Assembly: GCA_014905825.1 (NCBI GenBank)
Contig: JACGCN010000038.1
Location: 372,001 to 436,000 of the forward strand
Length of the DNA: 64,000 nt
Direction of reading: 5' to 3'
From: Lyophyllum atratum
Lineage: Eukaryota; Basidiomycota; Agaricomycetes; Agaricales; Lyophyllaceae
Each line of letters starts with the position of its first letter. Positions within the stretch are counted from its first letter, which is position 1. Position numbers and translations under genes: made by a program. Positions 1 to 15,407 of the stretch are shown piece after piece. A model generated the notes under the pieces. The model saw only the letters and a list, made by a program, of their open reading frames with translations, was not told the origin of the DNA and ran no database searches.

Positions 1-3000
1 CAGCACAGCGTAGCGGTCCTATTGACGATGGCTTCGATGAAATTCCCACCCAAGAGGAATTGTTTGCTTCAGAACCACTTGATCCTCCCGTCCCTGTTGA
101 CGATATCTTCGGTGAAGGTGTCTCGAGTTATATCCCCGCCTCCGATGTCTCGTTCAATTCGTCAGTACAGCCTAGCGGTCCTATTGACGATGGCTTCGAT
201 GAAATTCCCACCCAAGAGGAATTGTTTGCTTCAGAACCACTTGATCCTCCCGTCCCTGTTGACGATATCTTCGGTGAAGGTGTCTCGAGTTATATCCCCG
301 CCTCCGATGTCTCGTTCAATTCGTCAGTACAGCCTAGCGGTCCTACTGGCGATGGCCACGATGGCAGCAGGGGTCACTCTTCCGTCGTGTTTTCCAGCCT
401 CGATGACTCGTTCAATTCCGAATCCTCAGATCCTTCTAGTCCTGTTTACGATGACCTGGAGGATGACGATGCAGACTACATTCCCATCCCTGAACACTCT
501 TTCACTTCGGAGTTGCGGGATCTTGTGGATCCTGTCGACGACAGTCTTCGTGACGGCCTTACGAATTCCTCTATCCACAATCTCGACGCCGATGACTCGT
601 TCATTTCGGAATTATCGAGTCCTTCCAGCCCTGCTGAGGGCGACTTTGCAACTTACATTGCTGGCGTCAATGACTCGTACTTTTCGGAAGTACATCCTGG
701 CTTCAATGACTCGTACTTTCCGGAACTACATCCTGGCGTTAATGACTCGTACATTTCGGAAGTACAGAGCCATTCAGGTATTGTTGATGATGGTTTCGGT
801 GTCGGCGCCGTGAATTCTTCCGTCGACATTCTCAACGCCGATGACTCGTTCATTTCGGAATCATCGGGTCCTTCCGGTCCTGCTGACGGCGACTATGCAA
901 ATTATATTCCTGGCGACAATGACTCGTACATTTCGGAAGTACAGAGCCATTCGGGTATTGTTGATGATAGTTTCGGTGGCGGCGCCGGGAATTCAACCGT
1001 CGACATTCCCAGCCCTGTAGAAGACAGTTTTGATTCATCGAGTCCTCCCAGTCCTGCTGACGACGACTCTGCAAGTTACATTCCTGTCCTCAATGACTCA
1101 TACATCTCGGACGTACACAGCCATTCAGGTTTCTTTGATGATAGCTTCGATGGCGGCGCCGGGAATTCATCCGTCGACATTTCTAGCCCTGTAGAAGACA
1201 GTTTCGATGAGGGCGACGTGACGGTAGACTACACCGCACAGTTGGCATACCTCTCCAGCCCGACAGCCATCAACGAGAACGACACATTGCAATATCTGTA
1301 TGACCAGTATTCTGACTTCTCAGAAGAATCGGAGGAACAACCGGCGAATCTTCCCAAAACCACCGCTATCGGACCACCGCCAGAGGATCCACCGCCAGCC
1401 CTGGTAGAGGTTCAGCCACTTTCTGCTACCACGCCTATGCGGTCCGGCTTCATTCGTGAAAGGGTGTTCACGCCGCCTCCTACACTGGTGAGAGGTCGCT
1501 CGGGGACAGTTACCACACCCGCAGATTCACCGCGTTCCACCGTGTCGCCTCCTGTGCCATTCAGCAGCTTGTCCCAAGGACGTGCTTCACCTCGTTCACA
1601 ATCTGGCCGCTCAGCATGGAGTCCTGATAGCGCAGTGTCTGAGCTAGAGGAACCTGTCGTCTCCAAGAAAGTTCCCTTCGGATTCCGGAACTCGCTTGCC
1701 GTACGCAATAATTTATCGGGCTTATGAGGGTTTAGCTGATGTGTTTTATTGCTTTTGCTAGGGTCGTGCAAGGGCATCAACTTTTGTGCCCAACAGGCAA
1801 TCAAGGCGGGACTCCCGTGCAATTGAGCTGCCACCGGTCAAGGCATCTCAAAGCGATCGAGCGTCTCCCTCGCCTGAAAAAATAACTTCCGCCAGCCCAG
1901 TCACTGGCGGTCTTAGACCCCTTAGATTAGTACGTTCTAAGCTCACCCTACCGAGTGACACTGTGACCCTAATATCTAAATTTGTCAACAGTCAACCGTT
2001 CTTAGTTCGCAACCAGCTTCGGCGCCATCTCGCAATTCTACGTTCTCTGTCAATCGCTATCGTCAATCTGGTAAGTGATGGTTATTAATGTTTATGACTG
2101 CTGTCTCTGACGCACTTATCTCCAGGAATTTCACATCGTGCATCTATCTCATCTATCAGTGTATTATCAGACAGCTCTTACTCTCGCAATCCCATAGTAC
2201 GTACTTCTCGACTTTCCTTTGACATGCTGAATCTTACTGTAATGCAGCTCTTATCCACACGTGCATCCAACATACCCCAACATATTCGTAATACCCGTTT
2301 CTCACCTGACAATCCGATACCATCCCCGTTATCATCATACCACCTTGCTCGCCTTGCGAATTTTTCGCCGCAGTCTGCACCCCTCTCACGTCCGTCGTCA
2401 TGGTACAGCAACCCCGCCGATGTCAACGATATGACAGAGACTACATATCAGTATGACAGACCGTTCAGTAGGGCCTCGGAGCCTCCTTTGATTCATGAAG
2501 AAGACGAGGAAGATCAAGAGGAGACCTATGACCACACCATCCGCCGTCCCCTTCCTACCGTCCCGCACAGCGCACCCGTCAGCCATCGTGTCTCCGTCAT
2601 GCGCCCGCCCTCGCACGCAATTGTCACCCCCAAGCCCACGCTCATGTTTGCCATCGCCTCTGACGACGTCAAGCAAGTACGGCAAGTGCTACAAAGCGGC
2701 GACGCAGGTCCCAATGATGCTGTAGGCCCACAGTCGGCGTTGGCTTTTGCGTTGACAAACGACCAATTGACGAACAAGATGGAGATCGTGAAGACCCTTT
2801 TGGCTTTTGGTGCGGACCCGAAGGCCGTCGTGCAACAGACCTCGTCACTCCGGAACTCAGAGGAGGATGGAGGTGCGGCGTCCCCGCCGGCCCCGTCACT
2901 GATGGATGCTATGGATCCCGCGACCAGGTACGCATCATCGCCGTTTCGTGATCATTTTTTTGAGACTCCCTTTTTGGGGCTGCTAGATACTACGTTGAGA

Positions 3001-4177
3001 GAGCAGACGCGGCTCATACGCGTCGGACGTCCGCACTGATCCATCGATCATTCTTCCGCCCACTTACGCGCGTTCGGTACGAGTTGATCGGACAGGATCG
3101 GGCGTTGGAGCAGCTGTTCAAGGATCTCAGCATGCATTCGCGACAGCTGTCTGTAACGCCCATTGTCGTGCTGCTGTGCGGTAGGACTTCCCTTAACTTT
3201 ATCTTGCTGTGGCGATAGCTGACGGCCAATCATGGCGTTAGGTCCGAGTGGTCATGGCAAGAGTTTGCTAGCCCGAAAATGTAGGTTTCTATTTTGGTTT
3301 CAGTCAACGCCGCGAGGCCCTAACATCTACTTTCTCCTTTTAGTTGGGGCGCTGCTCGATGTCCCGACTCATACGGTGGATATGACAACAATTCATTCTG
3401 CGCAAGATTTGTGGAAGTCGTACTCCATGAGTCCTTATGACGTTGGTCGCTCTCATTCATATGGCCGAATATCTTATTAACTCCCGACCAGCCACCTAGC
3501 ACACGCTCCTTGGCCGAATTCTTGATAGACAATGAAGGCAAACGATGTGTTGTCGTATTGGACGTATGTCACATTTCGTCATCTGAGCTCCCTACTATAT
3601 CAATCTGATGCCGTTTTATTTTAGGAAATCGAGAAGACGCATGGCGAATCCCCTTTATGGGCATTGCTGATGCCTTGGGAGCATGGCCGATGTACATTTG
3701 AGGCTCATGGACGCCTCGTCGATGTGCGGAACGTAGTATGGTTGGGCACGTCGAATATAGGCCAGGATTTGGTCCTTGAGCACCACTCAGCTCGCGCGCT
3801 TCCGGACCAGTTGATGTCGAGGGAGGAGTATACTGAGTTGATGGGCCTATTGCGGCCGCGTGTGTCCGAGCGCCTGGGGGTAAGCACACCTTCAATCCGC
3901 GTGTGCCTGGGATCCCGATTCTGACACGTTTATCGTTCACTAGGCTTCTATGCTCTCACGTGTCACCACCGCATTGCCTTTCGTCCCATTCACGCCGGAG
4001 GAGAGGCGAGCGATCTGCTTTGAGGCGCTGCACACCATCGCCGGAGATATTATCGGGACGCTGTCGACGGATGTTGTGGATGGTATGGTCGCGGGAGCTT
4101 TGGCCAATTATACCGTTGCCGAGGGTGCGAGATCTTTGTACAGAGCCGTATCAAACCAATTGGTAGACAACATTTAA
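1..4177 (+). CDS. Ankyrin-AAA+ ATPase (CLPB/SKD3-like), 5' truncated by window edge
   Basis: Large protein entering from the left edge, about 11 exons. The first ~560 codons are acidic and repetitive (DDSF/NDSY/SYIP motifs, Asp/Ser/Pro rich) and look disordered. Predicted introns lie at 1701-1761, 1930-1991, 2071-2125, ~2197-2247, 2928-2986, 3181-3241, 3281-3343, 3442-3491, 3564-3624 and 3880-3943; joining them keeps frame. Bases ~2640-2830 encode ankyrin-like repeats (LMFAIASDD, ALTNDQLTNKMEIVKTLL). An AAA+ module follows: Walker A GPSGHGKSLLA (~3242-3275), Walker B CVVVLDEIEK (split by an intron), sensor-1 VVWLGTSNIG, then a C-terminal lid ending GARSLYRAVSNQLVDNI. Ankyrin repeats followed by one class-2 AAA+ domain is the architecture of animal CLPB/SKD3, a disaggregase; the function here is inferred. 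An alternative last intron (4163-4225) would move the stop to 4303. Both edges of the AAA core are secure; the N-terminus lies outside the window. Confidence 0.85.
11..334 (+). repeat. Two tandem copies of a 162 bp coding minisatellite
   Basis: Positions 11-172 and 173-334 are the same 162 bp unit (54 codons), essentially identical base for base, and a third partial unit starts at 335. The unit length is a multiple of three, so copy-number change keeps the ankyrin-AAA reading frame open. The array is cut by the left window edge, so the total copy number is unknown. Downstream (about 580-1220) are older, diverged repeats with NDSY, DDSF and GIVDD motifs. Confidence 0.9.
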
Positions 4178-4540
4178 ACTTATATGTCCGGACTGATCAG
4201 AGATTCCGTCAGCTGACCCATTTAGATGATGGACATTCGGCACCTTGAGCACCGTCATCGGGCGCCTCCCGTCAATCCATCAAAAACATCGCCGAATCAA
4301 TGAGCTGTATCAGGTTGCCTCCTCCGTCACCGCTGGGATGTCGAATCACCTTGGTATCCTGACAAGACGAAGCATCAAGATGACATCTCGTTGAAGTTTG
4401 ATCAAACTGATTGCACAAGACAGATATCTATGTAAACGGACCTGATGAAGGGAGGTGTTGCCTCGGCTTCGTCTCTCCCCCTCCCACCCTCCAGAAGGTC
4501 ATCGCGACCGCATTCCCCTCATTTTCCTGACCCCTCGTTA
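4178..4540. other. Intergenic: ankyrin-AAA 3' end and SH3-gene upstream region
   Basis: Contains the alternative final exon of the AAA gene (4226-4303) and an in-frame upward extension of the SH3 gene from an ATG at 4445. I see no other gene or repeat. Confidence 0.5.
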
Positions 4541-5694
4541 ATGACTAGAGCCATGCAACGCCGAGCACACGGTGCTAAACGTCTTAACTATCTGGAGCAA
4601 CGTGGGACAGAGACCCAAGCTGCACAGTCAAGTGCATCAGTTGTTGAGCCGGCCCCGAGTGCCACAACTAAAATCCCAGCAACTCTACCACCCACTTCAA
4701 CGACCGCACTCGCTGTTGTCATTTCTGTGGTTGGTGTCATTATACTTTCCAGTGAGTTATACGATAGTCCCGTTTGGTTATCTGAAAACCATCACGTGAA
4801 TTGACCCGCAATTCCTCAGTTATTGCGCTGTGGAAGTACAACAGTTATAAGCGTCGCAACGCACGAACATCTCCTTCCTTGGCCGCGAAAGTCACTATTC
4901 AGAGAGAGTACCACACCGAGAAGCAGCATATTGATCTCGAGAATGTCTCTATCTACACAGAGAAGCCTGAGAAGGCCGTCCTGACGCCTCGCTCGTTTGA
5001 TACCCAGGTCGACTGGGTCCCTCAGACGAAAGCCTATCCGTCAGTCGATGTTTCTCTCCCGAAACCCACGGCTTCACCCAAGAGCAAAGTGAAATCCACC
5101 CGAGTCCCGCTGACCGTCAGAACCCCAGCCGAAGATCCACTTGACATGGCACGTTCACCCCCGCCCTCGTACACCCTTGACAATGGTGGCTTAGAGGCAG
5201 AGGGCCAGTCACCTCGTTTTATCTCTATCCCCCCTTCCCCCGCAGCTTCAGCAAACACCTCACCCACCCCTCCCACCCCTCCTGCGAACAGGAGGACGAA
5301 GGCCAGCTTCGTGTCGTTGAGCGAACCCATGCCCGCTCCCACCCCACGATCCGAGTCATTTGCTGCACATGACCTTGCCAACCCCAGGGACTCCGCATAT
5401 TCCCCCAGTGATGAGTCAGGCAGGGATCAGAAGCTACCACGGCTCATGTCAGTCGCGACCACCTTCACTCCCACCCTCGACGACGAACTCGCCATCAAGA
5501 TTGGCGACACCGTGCGCATGCTTGACGAGTACCGCGACGGATGGTGTCTTGTCCAGCGCGTAGGACGCATCGATGCACCCAAGGGCGCCGTTCCTCGATT
5601 CTGTCTCCAAGAGCGTCGCGGTGTGGTCCCGATTTTGCCCACCCGCAAGTACTCCAACGGATCCCTTGCATCACAGGCCTCGGGCTGGCGCTAA
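4541..5694 (+). CDS. Single-pass membrane protein with C-terminal SH3 domain
   Basis: Two exons joined across an intron at 4752-4819. A Ser/Thr/Pro-rich N-terminal segment (~50 residues) is followed by one hydrophobic helix (ALAVVISVVGVIILS plus IIALW) and a basic stop-transfer KYNSYKRR, so the N-terminus probably faces outward and the long tail inward. The tail is rich in Pro/Ser, with several PPSP/PTPP runs. It ends in an SH3 fold: ALYD-like region at TTFTPTLDDELAIKIGD, then DGWCLVQR, GAVPRFCL. This layout resembles fungal membrane-anchored SH3 adaptors. The ligand is unknown. The start chosen is the ATG at 4541; an in-frame ATG at 4445 would add 32 Ser/Pro-rich residues with no signal-peptide character. 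Confidence 0.8.
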
Positions 5695-6307
5695 ACGACC
5701 CCCAACCATGCCCGGCTACGCCCCCTGTTTCAGGAACTTTACGCTCTTTTCTATGTATGCTATCATACCTTCCTTTTAACCGCCCTCCCTGCTTTTCGGA
5801 TACGCGTTCACTTGCCCTCTGGTGTCCTAGTTAGTATCTCGCCTTTACCCCTCAACTTCTTGGTTCTGGGCTTAAATCCTCCTTGTTATTTATTGGTTAT
5901 TTCCGATTCGAATTCGCCTACACCACAGCTTCCTCTACCTATGTTAACAGCGATCTGCACCCACTGTACCCCCTACCACCACACTAGGTACCTCCGCCTC
6001 CCGCCTAGTTACTGGTTACACTAGCGCCTACGCTCTGGAGCTCCTCTACCATGTGTTGGACCTCATGTATCTTCAGTGAATAAATCAATCTGCCGAAACT
6101 GTATACACGGAAGAAAGGACGCCACAGCGCAAACAACGGAACAGAACTGGCGAAAGCGCATTATCAGCCTGTAGACATAGCTCTGGACTGATAGATGGCG
6201 GAGATACTGGATTTTTTGTTCTGTTTTTGACGTAGAAGCAGGGACCAGCAGCTGAGTGCCTCGGTGGAGATGGAGTGATATTAGGACGTAGAAATGTGTG
6301 TATATAT
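5695..6307. other. Convergent 3' region between SH3 gene and PAM17
   Basis: About 610 bp between two converging stops. Pyrimidine-rich directly after the SH3 gene. An AATAAA at 6079-6084 is a plausible polyadenylation signal for the plus-strand transcript. No supported ORF. Confidence 0.6.
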
Positions 6308-7160
6308 CTATTCTTCTGGAAGCAGAGCCTTTCGCTTGTACTTTCCTTGGTCACGCAGCCACTACGTGCAACATTGGGTCAGTCAAAGTTGTGCATAGCA
6401 GGATAACAGCACTTGCCTGTCTATACTGATGCAAAGACCCAATCTTCTCACCTAATAAAGGTGATTAAGAATATGTCATAAATCGATGCATTTGAAAACA
6501 CGAACCGTAATAGTCGGGCACAGGATGTGTGGGGCTCTGAAGATCGGCATCCACCCGGTTTTTGGCTATCCGGCGGTAGAATTCACGGTCCATGGCATCT
6601 ACTAATGCAACTTGGTTGCGATGTCTTGCCCTCCATAATGCCGCACCGATGCTAGGTCCAATCAATGCACCGACACCTACATGCAATTGAACTCGGAGTA
6701 CAGAGGGATGTCTCAGCGGGTGACGTACCGACACAGCCAACAGTACAGATACCGTAAAAGAAAAAGGGATCAATTCCCTGTGAAGAAAGTTATATGGTCC
6801 GACAGATGGTGGCACCAATGTCTGCGACTCACCATGATTGGTTTGGTAGGATCCGTCTCAAGCCCTCCGAAGTAGGCAGCGCCGCCGAAGAACCCAAGCA
6901 ACGCACAAGGAATAGTGATGGCCTGTATTTCTTCAGTCTTGGTCATAAATATAGTATGATAAGTTGCGCACCGTCTGCCATTTCCGTTTGCCGCCTCGAA
7001 TCGCCAAATATTCTGGCCAAGTCAAGGTCTTGGCCTCCTCTGTGACTGCATTCTTCGCTGAAGTAGTGTTGAATCTTGAGATAACTTGTCTCCTTCCGAG
7101 TGCACGTCCTGTACAACGAGCGGACAGGGTAAACGGCCGAGCCAAAGAGGATCCACGCAT
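6308..7160 (-). CDS. PAM17: Mitochondrial presequence translocase motor subunit PAM17
   Basis: Minus-strand gene of six exons. The N-terminus (MRGSSLARPFTLSARCTGRA) is a basic, acid-free mitochondrial presequence. Exon 1 ends at LTWPEYLAIRGGKRKWQT. Following exons give two membrane helices around AITIPCALLGFFGGAAYFGG and GICTVGCVGVGALIGPSIGAAL, then the conserved matrix segment MDREFYRRIAKNRVD, SPTHPVPDYYGEKIGSLHQYRQ and WLRDQGKYKRKALLPEE before the stop at 6308-6310. These are hallmark PAM17 blocks. In yeast the protein supports the PAM/TIM23 import motor in the inner membrane. The intron at 6362-6416 has a GC donor (CAG|GCAAGT). The gene is divergent from the SNF2 ATPase gene, with about 170 bp between start codons. 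Confidence 0.92.
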
Positions 7161-7207
7161 GGTATATGAGGGTCAGAACTTGCCCGTTTGCAAACCAAAT
7201 TTCGATG

Positions 7208-7219
7208 TGACGTCACGTG
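7208..7219. promoter_or_regulatory. CRE/ATF palindrome overlapping an E-box in a divergent promoter
   Basis: TGACGTCA at 7208-7215 overlaps CACGTG at 7214-7219, between the PAM17 start (7160, minus) and the SNF2 ATPase start (7329, plus). TGACGTCA is the palindromic bZIP (CREB/ATF) site and CACGTG the bHLH E-box. With only ~168 bp between the two start codons, the site could serve both genes. Binding is inferred. Confidence 0.5.
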
Positions 7220-7328
7220 AGTGCCATCACTTTCTTGCGGAAAACTTTGGCGGTCGCGACGAGCGCGAGACTCGAGTCAACGGACTCGCCGCTTTGGTGC
7301 CAGGTTCTCCGTAAGATTGAGGCTTGCA

Positions 7329-11850
<4,522 letters not shown>

Positions 11851-12189
11851 CTTTTGTTGTACTGGTATCAGGTCCGTCTGTACATGACTAATTTATCGCT
11901 GTTTATTTGCTGTCTGTCACGGAGGGGTTTGAGCAGGGATTGGTCACCTGAGATGCGGCGAATTCGCACATAGCCAACGGCCGGCCGCAACACAGAGGTA
12001 TACTGGAAACGGGATCTCGAACCCGTAAGATCGCTATTGGAAGACGTCGATCACCGGACGAGACATGGACTCATCATTTATGCACGCAGTTCCAACCACG
12101 GCAAGTGTTCGCCTTGACATCGGAAACCTTAGAAAGTATAAGTAGACGGCAATGTATACATACAGACACTTCCTTCAGCTCAACGAAAC
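11851..12189. other. Intergenic between SNF2 ATPase and Kre9-like gene
   Basis: No gene seen. A T-arm-like segment near 11999-12016 (minus) is not a convincing tRNA. The last 60 bp contain the candidate TATA box of the next gene. Confidence 0.5.
12137..12143 (+). promoter_or_regulatory. Candidate TATA box of the Kre9-like gene
   Basis: TATAAGT about 50 bp upstream of the ATG at 12190, a usual spacing for a fungal core promoter with a short leader. Confidence 0.4.
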
Positions 12190-12745
12190 ATGCAAGCCAA
12201 GATTATTTTCGCTGTTCTTGCTTCTTCTCTGGTTTCCTTCTCCCATGGCGCCGCCATCGACGCAAGGGCCAAGCTGATTGTTTTCAACCCCCGAATCATC
12301 AACCCCAATGCTCAGTCAACCTGGGTGGTGGGTCAGGTTGAGACAGTCGTTTGGTGGGTGCGTCTCATGACCTTGTAGACCATCCGTTTACACAGACGTT
12401 CGCGAGCAGGGATACATCCGAGGTGCCCACCGGTAGTTCTAATAGCGGGCAGGTTGTCTTAAATTCAGGTTCACCTCTTGAGAAAGCTGTAGCGTCGTCA
12501 GTTCTGACGATGGTTCTCCACAGCTGCCACAGGGCCTTTGGCAAACTTGGCTACAGGCATTGATCTCCACAGCGGTGCCGTCAACATTACGGTGCCCGTT
12601 GTACCCCCTGGCCAGTACTCCATTACTTGTGAGTATACCACTAAGCTTTGTGCAGAAACAGCGCTGAGAAACTCTCTCTTCTCACCTAGTGTTTGGCGAC
12701 TCTGGAAATAGAAGCCCTGAGTTCACGGTTGTCGCCCCTTACTGA
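12190..12745 (+). CDS. Small secreted Kre9/Knh1-like (Ser-Thr-rich GPI family) protein
   Basis: Four exons with introns at 12354-12409, 12469-12523 and ~12628-12690. The product is ~125 residues. It begins with a signal peptide (MQAKIIFAVLASSLVSFSHGA) and has the fold signature of the Kre9/Knh1 N-terminal domain: NPRIINPNAQSTWVVGQVETVVWDTSEVPTG split here by an intron, then GQVVLN, a variable loop, GAVNITVPVVPPGQYSITLFGDSGNRSPEFTV. The family is abundant in mushrooms as secreted proteins, and the yeast relatives act in cell-wall beta-1,6-glucan assembly. No C-terminal GPI signal follows; the protein ends at VVAPY. The WDTS motif forms only across the first intron, which supports the splice model. 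Confidence 0.85.
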
Positions 12746-13549
12746 GGAAGAAGCTGGACAATGGGAGCTCAATAGGCTTAGAGGGGCAATGCAGAGGTTG
12801 CACATCAAGCGAGGAGCTAGCGATGACTGCGATTGATTTTTGCACTCTGGACGTTGTTACGTGAACCCATTGTGAAATTTCACCGACAAATTAACAATAT
12901 TTTCAGTGCTTGAAAACAATTTGATGTCTCTCCCTTCTGGCTCTTGACATCTCCGTTGTTTTTCCTATCTAGCGAGATCTGTGGCAGGCGGTCGTCGTCT
13001 TGCGCGTCGGAGCCTGCACGGGCTCGTCTAAACCTCTACATTTATGTTTGAGCCACAACGACCCAGACGAGTTGGTAAATTACAGGCCCATCGCGGAACC
13101 TAAAGTGAGGCTTGATCGATTGATCGATCGTCCAGCGTTCCTGGCTAGGGATTCGATGCTTCCGATGACTTCTCTCTGAGGATTGTCAGTCCTGTCACGC
13201 CGGCATCTGCCGCCGATCACTCAGGACCGTGCCCCTCGATCGGGACCGTCCTTGTTCGGCTCAGCCACCCTCGTGTTCGCTTTCCCCCCAGCCCGTCCTA
13301 TCCGCTCGTCTCCGCTCGCCGCTCCCGCCCCGTTCTCCTATATGTACAGAATATATTCATTCTTTTTTTAGGTCCGTCGTCGCGACGATCGAGGTCGCCG
13401 CTGCCGCCACCGACTCAGCCAAGACATGGCCACCGTCGATCGAGTTTCAGACCGAGGGTTTTGCGCTTGCCATCACCGCGCTCGTCCTCGTCGCGTTCTT
13501 CGTGCAGATCGCTTGCAACACGTTCACCGCATCTGAGCTCGAGGCCATT
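12746..13549. other. Upstream region of SAP-domain gene
   Basis: About 800 bp. A GATCGATTGATCGATCG stretch lies near 13113. An open frame continues upstream of the chosen SAP-gene start from ~13229 and would add a hydrophobic stretch; I regard it as untranslated leader, but this is not certain. Confidence 0.4.
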
Positions 13550-15342
13550 ATGGCTGACATTAGCACTCTCCCCCTCCCCGACCCCGACACAGACGACGAA
13601 ATGGATGTCGACTACGCCAGCAAGCCCAAACCGAACACCGCTCCCTCAGCAAATCACCTGCCGTTCCCAGTGAAAATAGAGAATGGGGGGTACAAGATTG
13701 AGTACCGCTGTCTGTGAGCGACTTTGGTTTACCCGTCTGCTTTGCTTATCACTCATTTGTTCATTGCACAGCGACGGCCAATCGAAAGCCACCCTCTCTG
13801 GCTGGTGCCGCGAGTTTCGACTCCCTGTTAGCGGGAACAAACCTGACCTCAAATCCCGATTGGTCGTGTTCAGCTCACTGGGAGAGGCAAAGTGGGGTGA
13901 CGAGTGAGTGATCATTGCACTACCTTTTTCATGACGGAAACTCATCTGTGACCAGGCTTGCACCAGGTGCCTGCCGTAGCCATCGTGGGCCTCGAAAAGG
14001 TCGAAAGAAGGGCCCGTCGAAGCGGTCCTGCCAACGCCACGCCGTACTGATCATACAGAACGTGCTCGGCTCCTCGAGCGCTGGGAATACCCTATTCCCC
14101 TTGCCTCCAGCTGCTTACACGGTAGACCTTCGGTCGAAGGAGGATCGGGATGCGTTGAAGTCCTGGGTAAGTCTGCTTTCTCTGATCTTTCGTTCAGATT
14201 ATCTCGCACGGCAATGCCTGACGTGAATCCTTGCTCTGACAGGCCCGCCGCATCAATCAGCGACATCCATACCGGTCTCCTGAAGAGCTGGCTACCATGG
14301 AGGCACAGGCGTCCTTGGCTCCCCTCATCGCTTCAAGCTCCCGCGAAATCCTGATGCCCAATCAAGATGACAAACAGGTACGTTACCCTACTCTTATTGA
14401 TGCCGCTGCCTCATTGGATGCCCTCATCGGTAGAACGTAGCACAGCTCACATCCACAGTCTCGCGTCTTTCACAGATGCTGGCTGCTGAGATGAGTCGTA
14501 CATCTGCACCTCAGGTCGAAGGAGGAGGACATGCCGATCTCACCGTCCTACCACACGCGTCCCTAGCTGCCTCTGCTGCCGCAAACCAAGACTTAATGCC
14601 GCAGATCAGCACTGGCGAGACTGACGATGCTCTGCCTGACGGAGCCACCCTACAGGTGCCAATGGGCCAGTCCGACTTTCAGTTTCGTATGCCAGCCCCT
14701 CCCTTGCTGGATCGAGGTGCTTCCCCAACTTTTCCGGCACCTCGGCGGAGATGGTTGCAACTTGGTAACGGGGAGACCATATCTTTCACAGAGGACGACA
14801 TTCCTGATCCACCAGCTTGCTCGTTCGTGAATGACATTCCTGGTCTCAACGCAATGTGGGATGATTCGAGTACTCACTGGGCCGGGCACTCCCATTTGAT
14901 CATCAACGGTCACCCCATCGCGCTCGAACACTGGGACGCAGTCTATACATACTGGCGGCCCAAGCAGTGGACCGCAACAAAAACGAAATGGGGGGAGTGG
15001 AGGGTGAGTTGCCTCTCACGACTACAGGTGCTGCTTGGCTGATAAATGTGCAAGGCTGTCATCCACCGCTGGCGTGAGGGCACACCCGAGGAGTTCTGGG
15101 CGGAGTTCTCTGACGATGATGGCGCACATCTTCCTTGGAAGGCCATCGTTGAGCGCTTGACCAAGCTGCGCATGAAACGAGACGAGCACCTGGCGAAACA
15201 GGCAAGAAGAGAGTACGGAGATGAGTTCAAGGTCCACTTCTCGTATCGGAAGACCAACACCTGGTATGAACTGAAGAAACCATCTGACATTGCTCGCCGG
15301 TATCGTAGCATCCATAAATTGCCACAGTTTGGCTCTATATAA
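13550..15342 (+). CDS. SAP-domain protein, putative partner of the tyrosine recombinase
   Basis: Start at the ATG at 13550 (MADISTLPLPDPDTDDEMD). The first intron joins YRCL to DGQSKATLSGWC. Residues ~55-90 form a SAP motif (LSGWCREFRLPVSGNKPDLK plus SRL), a DNA-binding helix-extended-loop-helix. Next come a basic stretch (SHRGPRKGRKKGPSKRS) and a Ser/Pro/acidic linker. The C-terminal domain of ~150 residues is Trp-rich (LNAMWDDSS, LEHWDAVYTYW, KTKWGEWR, PEEFWAEFSDDDG) and charged. This architecture is common in Agaricomycetes as an uncharacterised protein. The gene ends 65 bp from the converging stop of a tyrosine recombinase gene. A shared mobile-element origin is my inference. Confidence 0.75.
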
Positions 15343-15407
15343 GTAGTACATATTTTGTTCAGCTCGTACAATAGAAAAATAGTAATGATTATACGGCATA
15401 CTCTATA

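Noticed and set aside
22..813. 263-codon frame overlapping the start of the ankyrin-AAA gene
   Set aside because: It exists because the 162 bp repeat has no stop in a second frame; composition is unnatural and it does not link to downstream exons.
11985..12075. tRNA-like T-arm on the minus strand (GGGTTCGAGATCCC)
   Set aside because: The loop would be eight bases, no A-box or acceptor pairing fits, and the anticodon arm is missing.
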